Shown: one piece after another, positions 41,905-51,378 of the stretch | How the letters are laid out: each line of letters begins with the position of its first letter | How positions within the stretch are numbered: the stretch's first letter is position 1 | Notes under the pieces: model-generated | The model's database searches: none | The model's input: only the letters and a program-made list of their open reading frames with translations | What the model was told of the DNA's origin: nothing | Made by a program: the position numbers and the translations under genes | Assembly (NCBI GenBank): GCA_943371005.1 | Contig: CALRTB020000003.1 | Span: forward strand, 62,001-126,000 | Direction: 5' to 3' | From: MRBY01 sp943371005 | Lineage (GTDB): Bacteria; Cyanobacteriota; Cyanobacteriia; Cyanobacteriales; MRBY01 | Length of the DNA stretch: 64,000 nucleotides

Positions 41905-44900
41905 TTAAGCGTTGATGTATTCCTGGAGCGGTTTTACATCGAGGGGATGTTCTTGGAGAGAACGAATTGCTGCCACCGTTGCCCTGGCCCCTGCCAAAGT
42001 CGTGATGATCGGCAGTTTATAATCGAGGGCCGTGCGGCGAATCATCCGACCATCCGCTTGGGATTCTTCCCCAGAGGGAGTGTTAATAATGAATTGAATC
42101 CAGCCATTTTTCATCCAATCAACCACGTGGGGCCGCCCTTCATGGAGTTTTAGCACCAATTCCACATCTTCAATGCCGTTCTCCAGTAGGACTTTGCGGG
42201 TGCCAGAAGTTGCCACAATCCGGAAGCCCAATTCAATGAGATCCTTAACCACAGGCACGGCGGTTTCTTTGTTACGGTCATTCATCGACACAAAGACCGT
42301 GCCCTCGGTTGCCAGTTCAACCCCAGCACCAATTTCCGCTTTAGCAAAGGCCTTGCCGAAATCCACATCAATGCCCATCACTTCCCCAGTCGAGCGCATT
42401 TCTGGGCCGAGGAGGGTGTCAGTGCCTTCAAATTTATTGAAGGGTAAAACGGCTTCCTTAACAGCGATATGTTTGGGAATGATTTCGCCATCAACGCCTA
42501 ATTCGTCGAGGGTTTTACCAGACATCACCAAAGACGCAATTTTCGCCAAGGGTCGTCCGGTGGCCTTAGACACAAAGGGCACAGTTCGGGAAGCGCGGGG
42601 GTTGGCTTCGAGGATATACACTTGGTTGTCCTTAACGGCATATTGAATATTCATCAAGCCGACAACCTTTAAGGTTTGGGCGAGTTTAACTGTCCATTCG
42701 CGGATGGTGTTGATCACGTCATCAGCTAAGGAAGTGTGGGGGATGGAACAGGCGGAGTCACCGGAGTGGATCCCAGCTTCTTCGATGTGCTCCATGATGC
42801 CGCCAATCACAACTTTTCCGGTGTGGTCACAGAGGGCATCCACATCCACTTCGATGGCATTTTCGAGGAATTTATCGACGAGGATCGGGTGATCCGGCTC
42901 CACCTGGACGGCGTATTTCATGTAGTGGTCGAGTTCGGCGTCGGAATAGACGATTTCCATCGCCCGTCCCCCAAGCACATAGGAGGGACGCACCACAACG
43001 GGGTAACCGACGCGATTGGCGATCTTTTGGGCTTCTTTGTAGTCGCGGGCAATGCCGTTGGCGGGCTGGAGAATTTCAAGGTCATGGAGAATTTTCTCAA
43101 AGCGTTCTCGGTCTTCAGCAGTATCAATGGCATCGGGTTGGGTGCCCCAAATTTTTGTATCGACGGGACAGTCACCACTATTGAGATAGTTATCGAGGGG
43201 CACAGCGAGCTTTAAGGGCGTTTGACCGCCGAATTGAATGATCACGCCTTCGGGGTTTTCGGCTTCGATAATGTTTAAAACGTCCTCTTTGGTGAGGGGT
43301 TCAAAGTAGAGGCGATCGCTGGTGTCGTAGTCCGTAGAAACGGTTTCGGGGTTGGAGTTGACCATGATCGTTTCGTAGCCTGCATCGCTGAGGGAAAAGG
43401 CGGCATGGCAGCAGCAATAGTCAAATTCGATCCCCTGGCCAATGCGGTTGGGGCCACCGCCGAGGATCATCGCTTTGGGGCGATCGCTGGGTTCAACTTC
43501 TGATTCGGTACCGTCGTAGGTGGAGTAGTAGTAGGGGGTAAAGGCTTCAAATTCCGCCGCGCAGGTGTCCACAAGTTTGTACACGGGCAATACACCGATG
43601 GATTTCCGGTAGTCGCGCACCGCATCTTCATTGGTTTTGGTGGCGTAGGCGATTTGGCGATCGCTGAAGCCCTGTTGCTTAATCACTCGCATATCCTCAG
43701 CGGAAATTTCCGTCAGAGGGGTCTGTTTCATAAAGCGTTCCGTGACCAGCAGTTCCGCCATTTTGTCGAGGAACCAGATATCAATTGCCGTCAGATCATG
43801 AATTTCTTCGACAGTCATCCCCAATTTCAACGCCTGATAAATGGTAAAAATCCGGTCAGGGTTCGGGGTTCTCAGGCTCGTAGAAATGTGGCTCAGGCTA
43901 GGAAGAGTTTCTTGGCGATCGCACCCAAAACCATAACGTCCTGTTTCGAGGGAACGTAATGCCTTCTGGAAAGACTCCTGGAAAGTGCGCCCAATGGCCA
44001 TTGCTTCCCCGACGGATTTCATTTGGGTGGTGAGAATGGGTTCTGAACCGGGGAATTTTTCAAAGGCAAAGCGGGGAATTTTCGTGACCACATAGTCAAT
44101 GGTCGGCTCAAAGGAGGCGGGAGTTTGCTTCGTAATGTCGTTGGGGATTTCGTCGAGGGTATAGCCCACCGCCAACTTTGCTGCAAATTTGGCAATCGGG
44201 AAACCCGTTGCCTTCGAGGCCAAGGCAGAGGAACGGGACACACGGGGGTTCATCTCAATGACAATCACTTCGCCGTTGAGGGGGTTCACCGAAAACTGAA
44301 TGTTCGAGCCGCCGGTTTCCACGCCGATTTCGCGGATAATTTTCAGGGAATAATCCCGCAGTCGCTGGTATTCCTTATCCGTTAACGTTTGGGCCGGGGC
44401 CACCGTAATCGAATCCCCGGTGTGTACCCCCATCGGGTCAATATTTTCAATGGAACAGATAATCACGACGTTATCGGCGAGATCCCGCATCACCTCCAGT
44501 TCGTATTCTTTCCAACCGAGGAGGGATTTTTCCACGAGGATCTGGGATACCGGGGAAGCTTCTAAACCGGATTTGCAAATTTTTTCGTATTCTTCTTGGT
44601 TATAGGCGATGCCACCGCCACTACCGCCCATGGTGAAAGCGGGACGAATAATCAAAGGATAACTCCCGATTTCGATGGCGACTTCCCGTGCCTCTTCCAT
44701 GGTGCTCGCAATGCCAGAGGGACAGACAGGCACGCCGATCCGGGCCATGGCTTCTTTAAAGAGGTTGCGATCCTCAGCCATCTCAATGGCTTCTAGTTTG
44801 GCACCGATCAACTCAACGTTAAATTTTTCGAGGGTGCCGTTTTTCGCTAGGGATACCGCTGTGTTTAAGGCAGTTTGGCCGCCCATGGTGGGGAGCAACG

Positions 44901-45153
44901 CATCGGGCCGTTCTTTTTCGATGACTTTGGCGACAATTTCGGGGGTGATCGGCTCAACGTAGGTGCGGTCAGCGGTTTCTGGATCCGTCATAATGGTGGC
45001 CGGGTTAGAGTTGACCAAAACCACTTCATAGCCTTCCTCCCGCAAAGCCTTACAGGATTGGGTGCCGGAGTAGTCAAACTCACAGGCTTGTCCAATCACA
45101 ATCGGGCCAGAACCAAGGATCAGAATTTTTTTGATATCGTCGCGGCGAGGCAT
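41905..45153 (-). CDS. carB: Carbamoyl-phosphate synthase, large subunit
   Basis: A 1082-residue enzyme that uses ammonia from CarA, bicarbonate and two ATP to make carbamoyl phosphate. The two homologous ATP-grasp halves are evident: residues 1-400 (MPRRDDIKKILILGSGPIVI, LVEKSLLGWKEYELEVMRD) and about 560-940 (LGGGPNRIGQGIEFDYCCCH). The oligomerisation region lies between them and the allosteric MGS-like domain at the C-terminus (residues 945-1082, ELGFRIVATSGTRKVLLE). Its partner carA lies at 23.4-24.6 kb, so the subunits are encoded apart. The 256-base spacer to argH is divergent. A clear terminator follows. Confidence 0.97.
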   Translation of the reverse strand: MPRRDDIKKILILGSGPIVIGQACEFDYSGTQSCKALREEGYEVVLVNSNPATIMTDPETADRTYVEPITPEIVAKVIEKERPDALLPTMGGQTALNTAVSLAKNGTLEKFNVELIGAKLEAIEMAEDRNLFKEAMARIGVPVCPSGIASTMEEAREVAIEIGSYPLIIRPAFTMGGSGGGIAYNQEEYEKICKSGLEASPVSQILVEKSLLGWKEYELEVMRDLADNVVIICSIENIDPMGVHTGDSITVAPAQTLTDKEYQRLRDYSLKIIREIGVETGGSNIQFSVNPLNGEVIVIEMNPRVSRSSALASKATGFPIAKFAAKLAVGYTLDEIPNDITKQTPASFEPTIDYVVTKIPRFAFEKFPGSEPILTTQMKSVGEAMAIGRTFQESFQKALRSLETGRYGFGCDRQETLPSLSHISTSLRTPNPDRIFTIYQALKLGMTVEEIHDLTAIDIWFLDKMAELLVTERFMKQTPLTEISAEDMRVIKQQGFSDRQIAYATKTNEDAVRDYRKSIGVLPVYKLVDTCAAEFEAFTPYYYSTYDGTESEVEPSDRPKAMILGGGPNRIGQGIEFDYCCCHAAFSLSDAGYETIMVNSNPETVSTDYDTSDRLYFEPLTKEDVLNIIEAENPEGVIIQFGGQTPLKLAVPLDNYLNSGDCPVDTKIWGTQPDAIDTAEDRERFEKILHDLEILQPANGIARDYKEAQKIANRVGYPVVVRPSYVLGGRAMEIVYSDAELDHYMKYAVQVEPDHPILVDKFLENAIEVDVDALCDHTGKVVIGGIMEHIEEAGIHSGDSACSIPHTSLADDVINTIREWTVKLAQTLKVVGLMNIQYAVKDNQVYILEANPRASRTVPFVSKATGRPLAKIASLVMSGKTLDELGVDGEIIPKHIAVKEAVLPFNKFEGTDTLLGPEMRSTGEVMGIDVDFGKAFAKAEIGAGVELATEGTVFVSMNDRNKETAVPVVKDLIELGFRIVATSGTRKVLLENGIEDVELVLKLHEGRPHVVDWMKNGWIQFIINTPSGEESQADGRMIRRTALDYKLPIITTLAGARATVAAIRSLQEHPLDVKPLQEYINA

Positions 45154-45409
45154 AGGGCTACTACGTTCACTTTCGAAATTGTCTCAATCATTCTATCTGC
45201 TCTGATGCCGATTCTTAACGCGATCTGGGGCGGAACGATAGCCCAAGTTAGATTTAGCTGACATCCGTGGTTTTGTGGCGATCGCCTTGGGGAAAATATG
45301 GTCAGTCCCTCACAGCTTTGGGGAAAATCGGCGTTTAGGGTAATGGCTTGATGCCGTAAGATTTACCGAGAGAATTGATTGTGATTTCCTATGGGGGGCT
45401 AGCGCCGTT

Positions 45410-46798
45410 ATGACAGAAGCAAAAAAAACCTGGAGCGATCGCTTTGACACATCGCTGCATCCGGTGATCGCCGTGTTTAATGCCAGTATCAGCTTTGATA
45501 TTGAACTGATCGAATATGACATTACGGGTTCGGTAGCCCACGCGAAGATGCTTGCCCACACTGGGATTATTTCCCCTGAAGAAGGCGAAACCCTCGTTAA
45601 AGGTTTAGAGCAAGTCCGCCAGGAATATCGCGATGGCAATTTTCACCCCGGTGTTGAAGATGAAGATGTGCATTTTGCCGTGGAAAAACGCTTGACGGCG
45701 ATCGTGGGCGATGTGGGCAAAAAACTCCACACAGGGCGATCGCGCAATGACCAAGTCGGGACAGATATTCGTCTCTACCTGCGGGATAAAATTCGTGGCA
45801 TTCAACAACAATTGCGGGATTTTCAACAGGTGCTGCTCACCCACGCGGAAAACCATGTCGAGACATTAATTCCGGGTTATACCCACCTCCAACGGGCGCA
45901 ACCGATCAGCCTGGCCCACCATTTAATGGCCTATTTCCAAATGGCCCAACGGGATTACGAACGGCTCGACGATGTCTACAAACGCACCAATACTTCCCCC
46001 CTCGGCTGTGGTGCTTTAGCGGGGACAACATTTCCCATTGATCGTCATTTCAGTGCCAATCTTTTGGGCTTTGAACGCATCTATCAAAATAGTCTCGATG
46101 GGGTCAGCGATCGCGATTTTGCCATTGAATTTTCTGCTGCCGCCAGTTTGATCATGGTGCATCTGAGCCGTTTATCGGAGGAAATGATTTTCTGGGCTTC
46201 CAAGGAATTTAGTTTTATTACTCTGAAAGATAGTTGCGCGACGGGTTCGAGCATTATGCCCCAGAAGAAAAACCCGGATATCCCGGAATTGGTACGGGGA
46301 AAAACGGGCCGAGTCTTCGGACATTTGCAAGGACTGTTGGTGTTAATGAAAGGGTTACCGTTAGCCTATAACAAGGATCTTCAGGATGATAAAGAAGGGA
46401 TTTTTGACACGGTAAAAACGGTTCAAGGTTGCCTAGAAGCAATGACCATTCTGCTCGATGAGGGGATTGAATTCCGTACCCAACGCCTCGCAGAAGCAGT
46501 GAACGAAGATTTCTCTAACGCGACCGATGTGGCGGATTATCTGGCGAGTAAAGGGGTGCCGTTCCGGGAAGCCTATAACCTCGTGGGGAAAGTCGTTAAA
46601 ACCAGCCTTGCGGCGGATAAATTGCTTAAAGATTTAACCATAGATGAATGGAAAGCATTACATCCCGCCTTTGAAGAGGACATTTATCAGGCGATCGCCC
46701 CCAAACAGGTGGTTGCGGCGCGGAATAGTTATGGTGGCACAGGCTTTGAGCAGGTGAGATTGGCGATCGCCGAGGCAAAAATCATCCTTGAAAAATAG
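45410..46798 (+). CDS. argH: Argininosuccinate lyase
   Basis: Last step of arginine synthesis: argininosuccinate to arginine plus fumarate. The family signature GSSIMPQKKNPDIPELVRGK is present, with TGRSRNDQVGTDIRLYLRD and PGYTHLQRAQPISLAHHLMA holding catalytic and substrate residues. Length 462 residues is normal. Divergent from carB. argB (8.2 kb), carA and carB in the same window make carbamoyl phosphate and early arginine intermediates, but there is no arg operon. Confidence 0.96.
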   Translation: MTEAKKTWSDRFDTSLHPVIAVFNASISFDIELIEYDITGSVAHAKMLAHTGIISPEEGETLVKGLEQVRQEYRDGNFHPGVEDEDVHFAVEKRLTAIVGDVGKKLHTGRSRNDQVGTDIRLYLRDKIRGIQQQLRDFQQVLLTHAENHVETLIPGYTHLQRAQPISLAHHLMAYFQMAQRDYERLDDVYKRTNTSPLGCGALAGTTFPIDRHFSANLLGFERIYQNSLDGVSDRDFAIEFSAAASLIMVHLSRLSEEMIFWASKEFSFITLKDSCATGSSIMPQKKNPDIPELVRGKTGRVFGHLQGLLVLMKGLPLAYNKDLQDDKEGIFDTVKTVQGCLEAMTILLDEGIEFRTQRLAEAVNEDFSNATDVADYLASKGVPFREAYNLVGKVVKTSLAADKLLKDLTIDEWKALHPAFEEDIYQAIAPKQVVAARNSYGGTGFEQVRLAIAEAKIILEK

Positions 46799-46870
46799 GT
46801 AATTTGGGGCGGTTGTTCAAAAGGCGATCGCCTCTTCATGACTACCTTAATTGACTAAATATCTAAAAAA

Positions 46871-48271
46871 TTAGCCAACTGTTTTCCAAAGCCAAAAACC
46901 AACGCCAAGAAATAGAGCAATCCCAGCAAACCACGCAAACTTCGTCCAATTTGAGGCGGACTTCTCAGGGGGAGTGGGTTGGACTTGAAACTTTGGCGTA
47001 CAGAGATGTGAAAGTAGATTTTCCGGCGTGGCGATATTCATGAAAAGCTTCGTGACTCCAGGCCAAACATAATCGGTATTGTAGGCATTGGGGCCATCTT
47101 TAACACCGCCAAAATCTTTGAATAAAGCGTCATCGTAATATTGCGTAGAAGTCACCGCTTGATTATGAAAGGCGACCAAGGGCGGCTCGTTTTCTGGGTT
47201 GGAATAGGAAAAATAAATCGCCTTACTCTGGCTGGCGATCGCCTCATAATTGGAAACAGCTTGCCCCCGCATCGGATCGACCCATTGACTGGGCGGCACC
47301 AAGGTATCAGAACCCCCATGTAAGATAGCCACAGGCTGCTTTAAATCTTGCCCCGTATTCTGAATCAAAATCGGGTTTGCCGTAAAAGGAGATCGGAACA
47401 ACTTCAAGATCCAAATCGCAATTTTTGGGATGCCCATTTCTGTGCTGGCGGCGGGATCTGCTGTGACAATTTGCTTCGGGAAAAAGCGATTGTTGGGCGA
47501 ATCCTTCAGCGCAGCAGGAAGACTCAAGGCAATTAATCCACCCAAAGAATGACCAAAGGCAAACGTATCTAAATCTGCTTGATTCCAGTGGGCATAGCGA
47601 TCCTGGGCCGTTAAATATTCCCAAGCATCTTCCGGGAGGGCGATCGCATTATTCAGCCATTCCGTCGGCGCATGCACTAAGCTCAAGCCCACCGTAGAGA
47701 GGAGATGAATTAAATTTTTCCCATACTCCCGCCGAAACCAACTACACACAGTCAACAACAAAATAATCACGACCAAGGCCCAGGCCACTCGACGCAATTC
47801 TCCCGTCGTAAAAGCAGATAGTCCACGGCTTAACCCCGTATCATTCCGCTCATAAACCTCTGAAAATATCGGGTGAATATCCTCTGCCGATAAAGCCTTC
47901 TGGGCTGGCCTCTGGGTTTGCATCGCAGCAGCTAGCCATTGCTGGGCATAGGGTTGAGCTTGTCGGCGTGGGGGCGGTGCTTGGGGCGGTGTATTCGGAT
48001 AAAAACTCCGTTGAAAATCAGGAAAAAAGACAATGTATCCCTCCTTTACCAGCTCAACCAGATGGGCCTCATAAAAAGAAGGCATACAGAGGGCAAACCC
48101 ATGTAGATAGAGAATGGCGTTCAGCTTTTTTCCAGGCTGCGAGGCTGACTCTGGGACATACACCCGGATAAACGTACCATCAGCATGGCTGCCGCCTTGG
48201 TACACATAATATTTACCCTCAGGCACATGCACACATGTCCAAGACTGAGAAGCAGCAAGTGACATAACCAT
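46871..48271 (-). CDS. Alpha/beta hydrolase with two membrane segments
   Basis: A 466-residue hydrolase-like protein. The N-terminal half contains ILYLHGFALCMPSFYEA with the HG oxyanion element. A hydrophobic helix follows at about residues 163-181 (AWALVVIILLLTVCSWF), and the nucleophile elbow is FGHSLGGLIAL. ILHGGSDTLVPP is the acid-strand and VAFHNQAVTS may carry the catalytic histidine. A second helix closes the chain at about residues 444-463 (FAWFAGIALFLGVGFWLW). Overall it is like chlorophyllase/dienelactone-type esterases of cyanobacteria. The substrate is unknown. The start is ATG 48271 or ATG 48265; GGGGGA suits the latter. Confidence 0.75.
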   Translation of the reverse strand: MVMSLAASQSWTCVHVPEGKYYVYQGGSHADGTFIRVYVPESASQPGKKLNAILYLHGFALCMPSFYEAHLVELVKEGYIVFFPDFQRSFYPNTPPQAPPPRRQAQPYAQQWLAAAMQTQRPAQKALSAEDIHPIFSEVYERNDTGLSRGLSAFTTGELRRVAWALVVIILLLTVCSWFRREYGKNLIHLLSTVGLSLVHAPTEWLNNAIALPEDAWEYLTAQDRYAHWNQADLDTFAFGHSLGGLIALSLPAALKDSPNNRFFPKQIVTADPAASTEMGIPKIAIWILKLFRSPFTANPILIQNTGQDLKQPVAILHGGSDTLVPPSQWVDPMRGQAVSNYEAIASQSKAIYFSYSNPENEPPLVAFHNQAVTSTQYYDDALFKDFGGVKDGPNAYNTDYVWPGVTKLFMNIATPENLLSHLCTPKFQVQPTPPEKSASNWTKFAWFAGIALFLGVGFWLWKTVG

Positions 48272-48389
48272 AGATCCCCCTGATGAGATAAGACAAGAGC
48301 AAATTTATTTAGTGTCTTGGTGCTCTCTGCTATAAATACAGATTGCTCTCATGATAGTTGTAGTTACGGTGGTACTAGATTTGAACAAT

Positions 48390-48779
48390 TCAAAAAAAGG
48401 CGATCGCCTCAAAGGCACAGGCTTGGGCGGCAAGATCTTCAAGCTGTCCGGCTTCGAGGATTAACTCTATTTGAAGGTTCCAGACCGGAGGTGTGCCAGT
48501 TTTGAGATTAACCAAGAGAAAAATGTGGCCCAGGCGATCGCAAGTTGCACTGAGCTTTAATTCTTCTTCCAAAGAGAACCATTCCTTACGACCTGGCCAG
48601 CCCTGCCAATGGTGCGCCAGATCCCCAAAAAAAGCACCAAGCCCCTGGGACATATAGGTGTATGTAAGTGCTTCAGCCCGTATGTTTGTACCGATAACTT
48701 TGGCAACAACAAAATTTTTATGGCCACGGTGCATTTCAAGACGAAGGGAACCGTGGCTTGATCGAATAATAAAAGGCAC
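48390..48779 (-). CDS. DUF6228-like protein
   Basis: A 129-residue protein of the DUF6228 type, to judge from SQGLGAFFGDLAHHWQGWPG, KEWFSLEEELKLSATCDRLG, and the closing LEAGQLEDLAAQACAF. The family contains short acidic proteins, some proposed as immunity proteins, but this is uncertain. The start is GTG at 48779, 15 bases after the stop of the upstream VOC-like gene, so it is the third gene of a three-gene unit (ABA4-like, VOC-like, DUF6228-like). The stop is preceded by a HIP1 copy and a T run (GGCGATCGCCTTTTTTT), which may end the transcript. Confidence 0.55.
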   Translation of the reverse strand: MPFIIRSSHGSLRLEMHRGHKNFVVAKVIGTNIRAEALTYTYMSQGLGAFFGDLAHHWQGWPGRKEWFSLEEELKLSATCDRLGHIFLLVNLKTGTPPVWNLQIELILEAGQLEDLAAQACAFEAIAFF

Positions 48780-48794
48780 TGTTCTGGTTTGAGC

Positions 48795-49127
48795 CTAAGC
48801 CTCATGGTCGGGTTTATAGTTAGTTGCTGGCCAAATTTCATGAATTTCATCGGCCTGGTGCTGGGCATTAAATCGCTCCCAGATAATGCCATTCACGTCC
48901 ACCTCTTGGGTAAATTCCACTGCCGTAGGATCTTCCCAACCCAAATGTCTCAGGGAACCCACAGAGCAGGTAGAATCTTGGCGCACCGAAATGTTTAAAC
49001 TATCAGTTCTCCAGAGGGCATATTCCCCCGGAATAAATAAGCAAGGTGCTGTCCCTAAACGAGCCGTGTAGTCGGCAATGGTTGCTGCGATTTTGTCGGT
49101 GGAAAGTGCGAGGTGTAGTTTCTGCAT
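48795..49127 (-). CDS. VOC-superfamily-like protein
   Basis: A 110-residue protein resembling one half-domain of the vicinal oxygen chelate fold: LHLALSTDKIAATIADYTAR, then GEYALWRTDSLNISVRQ, and LRHLGWEDPTAVEF. ArsI/CadI-type lyases have a similar layout, but the usual cysteine thiol site is not seen; one cysteine is in SVCS-like context (DSTCSVGSL). The metal-ligand histidine is a candidate in RHLGWED. It is the middle gene of a three-gene unit, 12 bases after ABA4-like and 15 before DUF6228-like. Function unknown. Confidence 0.6.
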   Translation of the reverse strand: MQKLHLALSTDKIAATIADYTARLGTAPCLFIPGEYALWRTDSLNISVRQDSTCSVGSLRHLGWEDPTAVEFTQEVDVNGIIWERFNAQHQADEIHEIWPATNYKPDHEA

Positions 49128-49139
49128 AGTTATTTTGCT

Positions 49140-49607
49140 TTAGGATTCGGGGGCTTCAGTCACCGCAACCTTGCTTTTGTCTCGCCAAATACCCGTTAGC
49201 CGAGTCGTCACAATATGGGACAGTAACCCAGCAGGCCCCGCAAAGAGACACAGTGCTAGGGAATGGCGAGTAAAAATGCCTTTTTCTAAACCCTGTTGGT
49301 AAATCCAGCGCCCCACAAACAAATCCATCACGAGAAAATGTGTCCAGCCAGTGGCCATCACCGGCGGTAAAGAAAATAGAGCAGCGAGATCACTCAATGT
49401 GGGATTTGACCAGATCGCGGCTTGGTCTGGATCTAGGGAAAGGGCAAACAAACCAACATACACAACGGCGAGGAGAGCAAAGGGCACCAGAGAATCCATG
49501 AGTTTTTGGGTGCCTTGCCATCGGGGAGCAATGACCATTAATCCCCAAAAGGGCAACACAAATAAGTTTGTAATATTAAATACAATGTCTAAGTTTTCTA
49601 ACGTCAT
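49140..49607 (-). CDS. ABA4-like (DUF4281) membrane protein
   Basis: A 155-residue membrane protein of the ABA4/DUF4281 family, which in plants acts in neoxanthin formation. Four helices are likely, about residues 11-28 (ITNLFVLPFWGLMVIAP), 38-56, 82-100 (MATGWTHFLVMDLFVGRWI) and 111-134 (SLALCLFAGPAGLLSHIVT). The HFLVMDLFVGRWIY motif is typical. The cyanobacterial role is unknown; a carotenoid or lipid step is a guess. First gene of the three-gene unit; promoter region 150 bases shared with DUF1815. Confidence 0.78.
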   Translation of the reverse strand: MTLENLDIVFNITNLFVLPFWGLMVIAPRWQGTQKLMDSLVPFALLAVVYVGLFALSLDPDQAAIWSNPTLSDLAALFSLPPVMATGWTHFLVMDLFVGRWIYQQGLEKGIFTRHSLALCLFAGPAGLLSHIVTTRLTGIWRDKSKVAVTEAPES

Positions 49608-49760
49608 ATTACTAATAAGTAACGGTATAGACAGGGTTTGCAGCCCATTTGGGTATGATAACCGTAGCGTATCAATCTTGCTGACTTTACACGGTAAATT
49701 TAAATCTTAAAAAAGTATTAATAAGGTTTAGAATAGGTGTGTCACTATGGAGACAATAAG

Positions 49761-50123
49761 GTGTTTATTCGACTGGCTCAACAACATCGTGATTTCGTAA
49801 AAGACCTCGTCATGAGTCTACAGGCCCTGGCGATCGCCCTTGAGAACCGTGGTTACCTCGCGTCCTGCTATACCTGCGGTACCGAACTTAATAGCGCTTC
49901 CTTTATGGTGAGTCTAGGCGAAAATCATCTCATTCGTTTTCTCGTTTCCGATTATGGCATCACCTGGACAGAAATGCGTGACGAACGGGAGCTGATGAAG
50001 CTAGAAGGCGCAGAAGCCATCAGCCAACTCCAGGAACTTGCCAACATGATCAAGTACGAACGGGAACTGCCCAAAGAATTTTCTTACCAGCGTTCTGAAT
50101 CTGATTCTTTGATCACTCTCTAA
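49761..50123 (+). CDS. DUF1815 family protein
   Basis: A 120-residue cyanobacterial protein beginning, from GTG at 49761, with (M)FIRLAQQHRDFVKDLVMSLQ. GGAG lies nine bases before this start. The upstream in-frame GTG at 49737 is not needed. Two cysteines form CYTCGTE near residue 44, and SASFMVSLGENHLIRFLVSD and YGITWTEMRD follow. The family is nearly cyanobacteria-only and of unknown function; the whole fold looks alpha/beta. It is followed by a hairpin at 50135-50162. Confidence 0.85.
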   Translation: MFIRLAQQHRDFVKDLVMSLQALAIALENRGYLASCYTCGTELNSASFMVSLGENHLIRFLVSDYGITWTEMRDERELMKLEGAEAISQLQELANMIKYERELPKEFSYQRSESDSLITL

Positions 50124-50134
50124 ACTCTGTTTCA

Positions 50135-50162
50135 ACCCCGATTGCCCAGGGGCTATTTTTTT
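50135..50162 (+). terminator. Terminator-like hairpin after DUF1815
   Basis: CCCC and GGGG pair around a nine-base loop, followed by CTATTTTTTTAG. The stem is short but the T run is good. It lies 12 bases after the stop. Confidence 0.6.
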
Positions 50163-50272
50163 AGCGCTCTCCCTACTCCCTAACTTTTCGGACTGACTAC
50201 CATGGATCTCCCCAAGGGGTGGAGGTCTTATTCGCTATGGCAACTTACATTCCCGTCTTCAAGGGTTGACGT

Positions 50273-51151
50273 TTAGGAGCCGAAGATCGGCAGGAAAATG
50301 GTCACAAATAGATATACCACCGGCGCAGTAAAGACATAGCTATCGGTACGGTCGAGGATGCCGCCGTGGCCGGGAATTAACTGTCCAGAATCCTTAAAGC
50401 CCGCATCCCGTTTCATGATTGATTCGGTTAGGTCTCCGAGTAGAGTGGTGACGCTAATCAGAAGCCCCAGGAGTGTGCCGGTGATGGGCCACCATGACCA
50501 ATCGAGATACCAAGCCCCGGCGATCGCCACAAAGATAGTCCCCAAGGCTCCGAAAATAGCGCCTTCTACAGTCTTTTTGGGGCTAATGGCCGAGAGTTTT
50601 GTTTTGCCTAGCCATTTGCCCATGAAATAAGCACCGATGTCTGCGGCCCAAATACAAACCATCACGACAAAGGTCAACTTGAGGGCCTGGGGTAAATTAA
50701 ACCATTCTCCCCAGGAAGCCGGAAGATAGCCATAGAAAGGTAAATTACTCACCGCTTCCGTTTCTGCAAGGCTACCCATCCTGAGTCTTACCCAGTAGCT
50801 GGGCATATAACCGCCGTAGAAGAGCCCCAAAATTGAGGTGGAGAGATCGGCAATGGTTGCCATTTTGGGCTGAAATAGGAGGTAAAAGCAGATAAATGTC
50901 CCTGCGAGGGGAAAAAGGGCGTCGGCGAGACTGGGACTCAAGGTTGCAATCACAAGCAGCAACTGGGACACCACTAAGGTACTTTTTACCGCTGGTGCTA
51001 ATCCCTTTGCCTGAACCATGCGGAAATATTCCTGTTGGCCAAGAAAGACGAGGATGCCCATTCCTAAGGTAAAGTACCATCCCCCCAAGACAATGAGGGT
51101 TAAGGCCAGGGCGATCGCCACTACACCACTAATGATTCGCGACAAAGACAT
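50273..51151 (-). CDS. cdsA: Phosphatidate cytidylyltransferase
   Basis: Makes CDP-diacylglycerol from phosphatidate and CTP, the branch point for phosphatidylglycerol. The 292-residue protein has about seven to eight membrane helices. The family signature sits near the C-terminus: LLGDLTESIMKRDAGFKDSG followed by IPGHGGILDRTDSYVF, with the invariant Asp residues and the KD, GHGG and DR elements. It is downstream of cutA on the same strand after 227 bases, and lies convergent with DUF1815. Phosphatidylglycerol is essential in photosynthetic membranes. Confidence 0.95.
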   Translation of the reverse strand: MSLSRIISGVVAIALALTLIVLGGWYFTLGMGILVFLGQQEYFRMVQAKGLAPAVKSTLVVSQLLLVIATLSPSLADALFPLAGTFICFYLLFQPKMATIADLSTSILGLFYGGYMPSYWVRLRMGSLAETEAVSNLPFYGYLPASWGEWFNLPQALKLTFVVMVCIWAADIGAYFMGKWLGKTKLSAISPKKTVEGAIFGALGTIFVAIAGAWYLDWSWWPITGTLLGLLISVTTLLGDLTESIMKRDAGFKDSGQLIPGHGGILDRTDSYVFTAPVVYLFVTIFLPIFGS

Positions 51152-51210
51152 AAAACTGCAAGCTCACGGCTGGGGGCGTCGATAAAAGAATTAAAGCGGG
51201 TTCCCCAGGG

Positions 51211-51242
51211 TTGTTAAAGAAAATTTTATCAAACGTTAACAA
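51211..51242. repeat. TTGTTAA / TTAACAA inverted repeat upstream of cdsA
   Basis: TTGTTAA (51211-51217) and TTAACAA (51236-51242) form perfect inverted half-sites 18 bases apart, 60 bases before the cdsA start. Similar half-sites occur upstream of ho1 and chlP. A role in regulation is inferred only. Confidence 0.45.
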
Positions 51243-51253
51243 GATTCACGGTA

Positions 51254-51285
51254 CGGACGCGATGATTCGTTCTGTGAACGCGTCC
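51254..51285. repeat. GGACGCG / CGCGTCC inverted repeat
   Basis: A perfect seven-base inverted repeat (GGACGCG at 51254-51260, CGCGTCC at 51279-51285) with an 18-base spacer, in the 227-base gap between cutA and cdsA. It lies on the promoter side of cdsA and after the cutA stop. It could be the cutA terminator stem, but no T run follows on either strand. Confidence 0.4.
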
Positions 51286-51378
51286 CCGGTGCTTCCTGTG
51301 ACGTAGTACAGTACCCGGAAAATGCTAACACAACTCCTTTGGCCGCAGCTAAAGAACAGTGACCAAGCAGCAATTAGG

